A stretch of DNA of 64,000 nucleotides from NCBI GenBank assembly GCA_951799425.1, contig OX637409.1:13426960-13490959 (forward strand), read 5' to 3'. Shown here piece after piece: positions 1-7,975 of this stretch (position 1 is the stretch's first letter; every line of letters begins with the position of its first letter). The DNA comes from Ilex aquifolium (Eukaryota; Streptophyta; Magnoliopsida; Aquifoliales; Aquifoliaceae). The position numbers and the translations under genes were made by a program. Below the pieces are notes generated by a model that saw only the letters and a list, made by a program, of their open reading frames with translations, did not search any database and was not told the origin of the DNA.

Positions 1-533
1 TGAGTCTTTGATATTCCGTAGGCCTAGTCACGATTTATGCTTAGATACTCACCCTTAGTATCCCCAACTTCCCATGAATCAATCGTTCATTCATGCTCTA
101 TCGTAGGAGGGATTCGAGTTGAGATGGCATTCCTATTGGAGTAACCTCTTGGCTTTACCAACATTTGTTTTTCATTTGATTTTCATCAACATACACCACA
201 AAACAACTTTCAACAACCAAAAGATTTTACATTTTCTCTTACCCGAAATCACCTTCCCCTTGGTTTACTTCCTTCCCCGTGGAAACGACCTTGGAATACC
301 ACCAAGTAAAACACGACCCGCGAAAGTCTATTTGCGCTTGGGGAGCACTTTTGTACACACACACATAATTTTGTGCATCCACATTTCACATTTCCACCAT
401 CCCATTTTCCTTTCCTCTTGCCCTTTCTTTTCACACTATCCCAAGGGAGAGTGACACTCCCCTTATCCATGCATTACACATTTTGAGGGATAGATTTTAG
501 AGGTTAGGAAACAACAAGGTTTTTGGTCAAGCA
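1..533 (+). mobile_element. Family A LTR, 3' part (cut by window edge)
   Basis: This stretch matches the last 533 or so bases of the two LTRs of the complete A element (about 7284-7816 and 18641-19173), with the same opening TGAGTCTTTGATATT and the same end TCAAGCA. It ends at 533 and is followed directly by third-ORF coding sequence of another element. The next bases CTGAT would be the target duplication, but the matching left copy lies outside the window. It is either a solo LTR or the 3' LTR of a family A element. Open frames inside it have no conserved coding content. Confidence 0.85.
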
Positions 534-1334
534 CTGATATAATTGGGGAAAGACAACTACGTGTATTCGTACGGGGTATTGTTTTTTCAAGTTACACCGG
601 CTACTATAGCTGATTTTTTTCAACCCATACAAAGACAAGAAAACCCACAATATCCATACACTGAATTACCTGATTTGAATGTAATAGGAAGAGAAGTAAC
701 GGGTAATCCAGAATTTTTTTGGGGTAGACCCAACAAATATATAAAACAAGGGGATTTAACAGACAAATACCACATTCTGAATTTGATAACAGTGTATAGT
801 TTGCTACCCCGAGCCCAAAAGAATCAAATACATACTGAACATGCTTATTTCTTATATGCATTTGGGATGTGACACACAATTGACCTGCCGAACTTAATCA
901 TGGACCAAATGATACTTGTTGTGGATAGAAAGAAACCATCATTCTCATATGCTATGTTAGTTTCTCAGCTATGCAGGAACGAAGGTGTAATCATTGATCC
1001 GATATGGAAGACAGTGGACCGATTTGGAGCATTGGATAAGATTTCATTGAAAAAAAGTCATGGAGGACAACCGGAAGACCAACCTGAAGCACCACCTCCA
1101 CAACTAGAAGAGCCATTCCAGGTACCTAAAGAATTCTTACCACAAGAATAGGCTCCCCCACAAGAAGATCAACCATATATACCAATGGATGAGAAAACTG
1201 AGAAACAGATCTTACTAGGAATGGAAACTAGCATTACTCAGATCGACAAACGCATGGATGAATATGAGCAGAACCAAGCTGAGCTTTTGAAGTTATTTAG
1301 AGATCACTTCGAAGCAGGATCTTCTACTTCCTAA
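534..1334 (+). pseudogene. Third ORF (ORF3) of old Athila-like element G, 5' end missing
   Basis: One reading frame runs from the A LTR junction to TAA at 1332-1334 with two in-frame stops (TGA 870-872, TAG 1149-1151). The translation is homologous to the B third ORF at 48043-49134: shared blocks are the VTPATIADFF region, the NPEFFWGRPNKYI region, the ILNLITV block and the IDLPNLI block. It ends in a proline/glutamine-rich linker and a predicted coiled coil (about 1180-1334, many E/Q/K/M/L residues). Such proteins are often labelled putative plant transposon protein (I believe Pfam Transposase_32); the function is unknown, and no transposase or envelope residues are visible. The N-terminal part was cut off by the LTR insertion at 533/534. 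Another copy of the same region is at 62065-62368. Confidence 0.75.
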
Positions 1335-3019
1335 ACAGACTGGAGATTCTACAAAAATAATTTGCTATCTTTCACTCATCTTTTACATTAAGCACTTTTA
1401 CTTTATGCACTTAAATTTAAAGTTACTTTATGTTTTAACCATGTTGTTTGTTTTGAACTTGTTTGTGTTTAACTAGTTTCTGATAATTAATATGGAACTC
1501 ATGTTAATTCCATTAGGAGGATTATTTTATATAATTTACAGTTGAATTAGGTTAATATTCCTATGCTTTGTGAAAATAACTTTAATCTGATCACGCAGGA
1601 TTTTCATATTTTAGTTGTATATTATCTTAATATTTTCGTTTAAACTTATTCTGTTACAGCACGAATAGATTTCTTTATTTCATAAACCTTGTGAAATATT
1701 ACACTCTTTACATATTTAGTGGAAATGTATAACCAATTGAAGAATTTGAGCCAATCTTCCTTGGAGAGATATTCTACATCTACTCAAATAAACATCTTCG
1801 ATTCTATGGTAAACTTTCTTTGAATAATCTCATTAATTATTGTTTTGATTGGCACTTGTTAGATTGTATTATTAGCATTGTCCTTGAAATTATTTTATAT
1901 AGGAATAATATAGATGACTAATTTCTGGAAAATGATCTTAGGCCATTTTTCATTATCTTTGAGTCTTGACCATTTCTTTTACAAAATTATATCATTAGTC
2001 AACCATGATTGAGCCTGAAAGAGTATAAATTCTTTTCATGAAACCCGAAAAATACCTAAGCCACATGAAAATAGATTAAACCTACCTTTTGCTATCTAAT
2101 TTTCTTACATCCTCTTTTAAATCACTATGATACAGAAAAACAAAAGGAGAAGAAAACAAAAACAATGAAAATAAAAGAAAAGAGTATTGACTATATAAAG
2201 AAAAGAGCCAAGAAAGTGAAAAATGGAAAAAGAAAAAAGATGAATATGCAAAGTCTTAGAAAGCTAAGAAGAAGTGCACCACAATACAAAGAAAAGGTAG
2301 TTTTTGAATCCCATAGACATCGTTTCTTAAACCCTAAACCAATGGCCACATTACAACCCAAAGAAAGTCCTTTTTTATTCCAGAAATTATGTATCTATAT
2401 TAATCCTATCTATCTATCCATAACAGGATAATGTTGATAATATGTCTAATATAGTGTTGATATACAGTCGTGAGATTATGTCAAAATTCAATTTTATTCA
2501 GATACCCGTTCTTCAAATATATTACATGTGATATTATTTGCTTTGTTAACAATATTCCAAATCACATGTAACTATTAAGAGAATAGTCACTATAATGTAT
2601 GTGTTTTCTTTGCTGAGTGTATTTCAGGAAAGGATGTCAGATTTTTGAAACAAAAGAAATCAGTACACACACACAAGTTTTTATAAAAATATATAAATAA
2701 TGTTACAACTAACGTGTGTTACTCTTGTAGTGATCAGAAAGAGGAAGTATTGTAACAATGCACATGAATATTGATTTAATTTTAGTTGACAAAAATAAGA
2801 GTTATAAACTCCTAACTACTGATGTTTTTAGGCAGCTTCACTAAAAACCTTCACGAGACAAAACTCGTCCACTAGGGATCACCTAGGGTTTAACGACTTG
2901 TTGCATATGCTAAATGCAATCGTGAAAAAAATCTACGAAATTGATTTTACTTATGTTATGTTATTTTTATTTTGTGAAATAATTTTTATAAATTGTGTTT
3001 ACTAGGGACTAGTAAAGTT
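1335..3019 (+). other. Post-ORF3 noncoding region of element G
   Basis: AT-rich DNA between the ORF3 stop and the 3' purine tract. It includes a block near 1920-2130 (AATGATCTTAGGCCA, then GATTGAGCC, then TCTAATTTTCTTACATCCT) that is also found after ORF3 in B (about 52290-52490), and in A between pol and ORF3 (about 14189-14280). A purine-rich stretch at 2130-2260 gives a spurious lysine-rich open frame that is not conserved, so I do not call a gene. Confidence 0.7.
2851..2920 (+). other. Conserved triple-hairpin element (G copy)
   Basis: Three consecutive small inverted repeats: ACGAG/CTCGT (2853-2857 with 2864-2868), CTAGG/CCTAG (2872-2876 with 2882-2886) and TTGCAT/ATGCAA (2901-2906 with 2914-2919). 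The same three stems, in the same order, occur in the B copies at 20261-20330 (minus) and 55187-55268. All copies lie 100-180 bases before the 3' purine tract. A structured RNA element is the simplest reading; its role is unknown. Confidence 0.6.
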
Positions 3020-3020
3020 T

Positions 3021-3032
3021 AAGTTGGGGGTG
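3021..3032 (+). other. 3' polypurine tract of element G
   Basis: AAGTTGGGGGTG lies directly before the TGATTAAC start of the G LTR. It is preceded by AGGGACTAG, as in A (near 17490-17521). This is the expected plus-strand primer position. Confidence 0.75.
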
Positions 3033-3410
3033 TGATTAACCCTAACTAGTATGTAATTAAAAATGATTAAGTAATCAACTTTGTAAGATAAAACAATTAA
3101 ACATTATGAATTAGGATTTGTGTGTAAATTAAAGTTTTCAATACTTTATGTTTGAATTTCAGGGTTTAATATAGAAATACCGGAGAATATGAGGTAAACT
3201 TGCAAAGCTGGAAACAACGAAGGACCAAAGTGTAAAGCGGCACATGGAATAGCAAGAACACGACACATGGAAGCTCCAACATGAACACGTGTACCTACTG
3301 CAAGGCACCACCATCCGGATGGTGATGGGGGGTCCGGACGGCCACCTGGTGGTTTGTGTTGATCCATCCACCTCGTGCTTCCTTATTTGCCTATAAATAG
3401 CCATGCCCTC
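3033..3410 (+). mobile_element. 3' LTR of element G, truncated by B insertion
   Basis: Starts TGATTAACCC right after the purine tract. It holds a cluster of palindromes (3309-3352) and a TATA box CTATAAATAG at about 3391-3400, so this is the U3 promoter part. It breaks off at 3410, where the B LTR begins (TGATCAGTAC at 3411). The rest of the LTR is not in the window. Two overlapping minus-strand open frames in it are not coding. Confidence 0.75.
3309..3352 (+). promoter_or_regulatory. Palindrome cluster upstream of TATA box, G LTR
   Basis: CACCATCCGGATGGTG (3309-3324) is a perfect 16-base palindrome. GTCCGGAC (3332-3339) and CCACCTGGTGG (3342-3352, palindromic around a central base) follow, and the TATA box is about 40 bases further on. 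The layout matches the palindrome arrays in the other LTR families but the sequence is different. Confidence 0.6.
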
Positions 3411-5335
3411 TGATCAGTACTTAAAATTAGCATTGTACCATGCCTTTTTTAGACTAATTGTACTTTGATGGAGTTTAAGTGATAACATTTCAGGTCCTAA
3501 AATGAACAAGGACTCAAAAACAACTAGTATCACACTTGAGTGTAACACCAACACATTAGGGAACAAAATTGGAGAAGCTTGGAGCAAAGCAAGAACGTTC
3601 GAACACCAACTCACGTTCGAACATCCACTTGAACTATGAGAAGACTAGACTGCTGAGACATGGCGTGTTGAAGGCAAGAAAGAAAGACCCTGAGGTACTT
3701 GAGTACCACGTTCGAATGCCAACTCACGTTCGAACGCCAACTCACGTTCGAACGTCCACTTGAACTATGAGAAGACCAGACTGTTGAGACATGGCATGTT
3801 GCAGCCAAGAAATGGACTTCATAGAAGACTACATGCCACTTGAGTGAGAGCCTTAAACCCCATCTGGCGTTCGAACGCCCATAAAGCAAAGACAGAAGAA
3901 ACGTTCGAACGTTAGACAACGTTCGAACGACGATAAGGCAAAAACAGATGCAACGTTCGAACGCTAGATACCGTTTAAACATTCTCCACAGACTGGCTGC
4001 AGAGTAGTTGGCTTTTCACTTGGACTTGGGCAGCATACTCTATTCCTTCACCCCCTCTTGTCTCCTCCTCCTTGCCTATAAATACACCCATTGTTGGCGA
4101 GCTTGGGAGACTAGGTAGAGAGTTTGATGGAGGCTTAGACTCCCACTCATATTATTGTACAGTAATCTTATATTTCCTTATATGAAGAAGTAATTGTTCT
4201 AAGAGATTGGTTTGGCATTAGTCCAACATCTCTTAGCTTGTTGTAAAATTAGTTTTATGCTTATGCTTTCAATTACATGCATAGAAGGAGATAGATTACC
4301 TTTGGTTGTGGATCACCCTCCAAAAGTGACTACCTTTCTTCTGCTTTTAATTTGTGTTTCATTCACTTCCATTGCTTGAGCTTCTTTCTTCCCTTAGAGG
4401 AGTGAAACTCTTCCACTTTTCTAGAGCTTCGCCAAAGTCGTGAAGGGTGGAACGTGATTCACTCATTCTTTATTGAAGATCGGCTCCTTGTTTATTGTGT
4501 TTTGTTTTGTGACCCCTCTACTTGGAGGAATGAATATCACTCACTTTTTCTAGCTTTACCAAAGCCATGAAGAGTGAGTAGTTTCTCATTCACTCTTTAG
4601 TAAGAGGAGAAGGCCATGTATAAATTATCCAGAAATTATATTTGTGCAATTTCGATTATGCTTAATGCTTTATATTCCCCATGCTTATTGAATGATTGAT
4701 TGCATCTAGAAAAGCTAAGGTACTTTGTATAACCAGGAGTTCTTTCTATGACATAGATAACTCTTGCATAGAAAGACTCGTTGGTTCAAGGCAAGTACCC
4801 CGGCTAGATCTTTATGACTACCCTTCAATCTTCACCATTATTATGCTTCAATTAAAGAATGGAAATGGAACATCAATGTCATGATTTGATGTCTTGTAGA
4901 AACACTCGGCACAGACAATTCTTGTAAATTTCTAGAAAGACATCGGAATCATGTTCTTAATTCTCATAATCCACCTTTATCTTCCGATTAACCTGCTGTT
5001 GACACGGGGGTTAATTGAGTTATCAAGCACAAGTATAACAAACCGGATAATTAACTACATGTCCAGATCCTTGAACTAAAGAGTGACTCTTTTACATTAG
5101 AGCTTATTTCATATTTTGTTTAGAAAATTCTCTTGGAAAGAATCTTATATTATGTCCAGGAAACCTCACACCTCACACAACTTCAAATCTCAAGGGTTAC
5201 AATCAATAGGTCTCCACAACTGCTTATCTCAAAACACCAACAAGAGTTCCCTGTGGATTTGACTCCGGACTCAAACCGGATTATTACTACAGCTTGACCG
5301 CCTGTACTTGGGTGTACACATTTCGGATCAAGTCA
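3411..5335 (+). mobile_element. 5' LTR of left family B element
   Basis: Starts TGATCAGTACTTAAAATT and ends CAAGTCA before the primer site. It holds a palindromic GTTCGAAC array (3594-3963), a TATA box at about 4076 (CTATAAATACACC) and an R/U5 part that matches other B LTR copies at 55351-57032, 57078-58065 and (inverted) 19260-20181. Length is about 1.93 kb. It lies inside the G LTR; no second flank is seen because the element is cut at about 19260. Confidence 0.88.
3594..3963 (+). promoter_or_regulatory. ACGTTCGAACGT palindrome array, left B LTR
   Basis: About ten copies of the palindromic core GTTCGAAC, mostly inside ACGTTCGAACG, spaced irregularly and ending about 110 bases before the TATA box near 4076. 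The flanks CCAACTCACGTT and CAAAGACAGAAGAAACG recur with it. The same array occurs upstream of the B third ORF (49367-49671 and 51153-51445). Confidence 0.75.
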
Positions 5336-5341
5336 AGTTTT

Positions 5342-5359
5342 TGGCGCCGTTGCCGGGGA
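5342..5359 (+). other. tRNA-Asp primer binding site, left B element
   Basis: TGGCGCCGTTGCCGGGGA sits six bases after the LTR end and is complementary to the 3' end expected for plant tRNA-Asp, the usual primer of Athila-type elements. Confidence 0.9.
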
Positions 5360-5464
5360 ACCATAAAAGGTGTTTTAAGGTAAAAGGTAAAAAGACCTTT
5401 ATTTTTATATATATTCTTTGGTTTACGGTGAATAACTTTGTTTTGTGTTATTTTCATTAATTTT

Positions 5465-6159
5465 ATGTCTGAGGGCCCTCCTCACTATCAAAATTTGCCG
5501 GCAGAATCTTGTGAGTCTGTGAATCAGCCAGAACCGAATTCACCTAGATCTATAGCAGACTCTTGTGAGAGTAATATGACAAATAATGAGAGAAACGGGG
5601 AAGTCCCTATGAGAGCGGGGAAGTGCCTAACATTCGAACTTTGAGGAATTACTTAAATCCCATAAGAAATAGTGTCCCCTCTTGTTTTGTATTCCCTGAA
5701 GATGCTCCCTCTTTACTGTAAAGCCAGGGACAGTGCAGTTATTACTTGTTTTTCATGGATTTGATGTAGAAAATCCATATCTGCGTATAAAAGATTTTGA
5801 GGAAGTGTGTGGAACATTTCAAGACAATTTTGAACTAGTCAAGCTGAAACTTTTCGCTTTCTATTTAAGGGACAAAGCTAAACAATGGCTAAATTCTTTA
5901 AAAGCTCTTTCAATACCTAATTGGCAGGCATTGCAAAATGAATTTTTAAGAAAGTTTTTTCCTCTACACCGCACCAATGCACTTAAAAGGCAAATCATGA
6001 ATTTTACGGTTAAAGAAGGAGAAACTTTTTGCCAAAGTTAGGAGAGATTCAAAGATCTGCTCCAATCCTGCCCACATCACGCTTTTGAGAATTGGACTTT
6101 GGTAGGATTTTCTATGACTCGTTACCCTCTAGACTACGTCAGTTTGTCGAAATGATGGC
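5465..6159 (+). pseudogene. gag: gag, 5' part, left B element (interrupted by element A)
   Basis: Gag nucleocapsid-type protein that would coat and package element RNA. The first ATG after the primer site is at 5465 (MSEGPP...). The frame breaks at 5642-5644 and resumes at about 5733-6041, with the retrotransposon gag domain around FHGFDVENPYLRIKDFEE, KLFAFYLRDKAKQWL and FFPLHRTNALK. A TAG at 6039-6041 and a frameshift follow. The reading stops at 6159, where the 13-kb A element is inserted. The matching downstream part resumes at 19174: the duplicated ATGGC lies in the codons just before a GEF motif, as in the D gag. It is clearly diverged from A and D gag and is not functional. Confidence 0.8.
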
Positions 6160-7816
6160 TGATTAGCACAAAACTTTGTATATTTTGATGTGCTAATCAT
6201 ATCTTTTTAATTGTTTTCGGAGATTTAAATGATGGGAGTTAGGTTAATTGAACTCTTAACGATGATATTTGGTGTTTGCAGTTGAATGGTGCTAAATGAG
6301 GCCTCTTAAGGCCTTCCCCAATCATGTGAGGCAAATGAAGATGAGAAGACAGCTTGTGGATAGCTCAGTGGAGGAGGAAACCAGCAAATCAGGAAACCAG
6401 CCAAACCGTACCGGTACGCTAAGGCTACTGGAGTAAACCGTACCGGTACGTGTACCGGTACGCTCAAGCCACTGGAGATCGCCGTATCGGTACGCCTTGC
6501 CTGATCAGTCCAACTGCTCTGTAACTCATGATTGCTGATTTGAGGGACCCACCAACAGACATGCCCTGCTTCCCTGACGCACCTACAATGCTAGTGACCC
6601 CTTTCTACACCTATGATTGCAAGTTGGAGTCTTGTTGATAAATGAGGAGAGAGAAGAGAAGAAGAGCTGGGTGTGCAGACAAACTCTACAACCCTTCTTC
6701 CAGCCCAGTACTACTGCACCCCTATTGATGGAGGTCATTTTCTGGAGACTAGGGGATCTCTCCATGCACGTTTTTGGAAGCCAAGTCCAGGGTAGAGAGG
6801 CATTCAGCTGGGAGCAGAAAATAGATAGATATAGAGAGAGAAAAGTCTAGAGAAGATGATGAATAGTATTCTAGAGAGATAAATTTCAGATTTCTGCATT
6901 TTCTTCACTACATTGTCTTGTAATCTGCTGTAAGAACATTTCAAGCTTCATTTGAATACCATTAATTCCGTTTTTCTTCAAGTTCATTGTTAGTTTAATG
7001 CTCTCTTGACTTCTCACCATTAATGCAACAAGGTTCATTATTTTTCTTAGCTGTAACTGGGTCTCTCTGATCTCTGTCTACTTGCATTTTAGCTATTCAA
7101 GAACTTACTCTCTTGCATTGCATTTTTCTTACATAGTCAACTGCATTACAAGCATGAGTAGCTAAATCCTTTAGTTGGTAAAACCAAGGGGAATCTCCTC
7201 TTGGGTATGCCATGTCAATTCATTCTCCTCCCTTTCCAGAGATCAATGGTTCGGTTTGACTGGGTTGTGGGTGGATAAATTGGTGAGTCTTTGATATTCT
7301 GTAGGCCTAGTCACGGTTTATGCTTAGATACTCACCCTTAGTATCCTCAACTTCCCATGAATCAATCGTTCATTCATGCTCTACCGTAGGAGGGATTCGA
7401 GTTGAGATGGCATTCCTATTGGAGTGACCTCTTGGCTTTACCAACATTTGTTTTTCATTTGATTTTCATCAAGATACACTACCAAACAACTCTCAACAAC
7501 CAAAAGATTTTACATTTTCTCTTACCCGAAATCACCTTCCCCTTGGTTTACTTCCTTCCCCGTGGAAACGACCTTGGAATACCACCAAGTAAAACACGAC
7601 CCGCGAAAGTCTCCTTGTGCTTGGGGAGCACTTTTGTACACACACACATAGTTTTGTGCATCCACATTTCATATTTCCACCATCCCATTTTCCTTTCCTC
7701 TTGCCCTTTCTTTTCACATTATCCCAAGGGAGAGTGACACTCCCCTTATCCATACATTACACATTTTGAGGGATAGATTTTAGAGGTTAGGAAATAACAA
7801 GGTTTTTGATCAAGCA
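6160..7816 (+). repeat. 5' LTR of element A
   Basis: Starts TGATTAGCAC and ends GATCAAGCA. The first 40 bases hold a perfect 10-base inverted repeat (6160-6169 with 6190-6199). The U3 palindrome array is at 6407-6494. No convincing TATA box is visible; an AGATATAG string occurs near 6827. Confidence 0.93.
6407..6494 (+). promoter_or_regulatory. CGTACCGGTACG palindrome array, A 5' LTR
   Basis: Four copies at 6407-6418, 6439-6450, 6451-6462 (first base changed) and 6483-6494 (CGTATCGGTACG), separated by a related spacer with CTACTGGAG or CCACTGGAG. Each unit is two GTAC cores back to back. The array recurs upstream of ORF3 (15493-15604) and in the 3' LTR (17769-17836). Confidence 0.75.
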
Positions 7817-7820
7817 TTTT

Positions 7821-7838
7821 TGGCGCCGTTGCTAGGGA
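7821..7838 (+). other. tRNA-Asp primer binding site, element A
   Basis: TGGCGCCGTTGCTAGGGA, two mismatches from the tRNA-Asp complement seen intact in A' and the left B element, four bases after the LTR. Confidence 0.88.
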
Positions 7839-7870
7839 AGGCAAGTGTCAAACCAAGAAGGTGATTTCCG

Positions 7871-7921
7871 GACAACGGAGGTAAGTCCCGTGATCTTCAT
7901 CACGGGCTTAGGTACGTTGTC
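7871..7921 (+). promoter_or_regulatory. Leader hairpin with embedded splice donor, element A
   Basis: Between primer site and gag: outer stem GACAACG/CGTTGTC (7871-7877 with 7915-7921) and inner stem CCCGTGAT/ATCACGGG (7887-7894 with 7899-7906) closed by CTTC. The 5' side contains GAGGTAAGT, a consensus plant 5' splice site (cut after 7880). The same arrangement is in D (45767-45815); A' (about 31995-32060) keeps it in decayed form without the donor. The position suits a packaging signal and a donor for a spliced third-ORF mRNA; both roles are inferred. Confidence 0.6.
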
Positions 7922-7975
7922 TTGTGTATATATTTTTGTTTTTTTGTATATTTCCTTTTGTAAATAGTTTGTTGC

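Noticed and set aside
119-454. 111-codon frame repeated at 7402-7737 and partly at 18757
   Set aside because: It lies inside the family A LTR; its reuse reflects LTR similarity, and D and A' LTRs carry shifted versions, so there is no sign of coding selection.
2165-2431. Lysine-rich open frame, 88 codons
   Set aside because: It lies in a purine-rich stretch of the post-ORF3 noncoding region; the homologous B stretch (52480-52700) does not keep the frame.
3594-3963. GTTCGAAC arrays as RNA polymerase III B boxes or tRNA genes
   Set aside because: The core looks like GTTCGA of a tRNA T-arm, but the B-box end does not fit (G instead of C), there is no A box or cloverleaf, and the sites are symmetric palindromes.
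3594-3963. GTTCGAAC arrays as heat shock elements
   Set aside because: Heat shock elements need GAA and TTC units spaced by two bases; here TTC and GAA abut.
4696-4884. 62-codon frame recurring at 50722 and 56652
   Set aside because: Part of the B LTR R/U5; repeated because the LTR is repeated, with no start context or domain.
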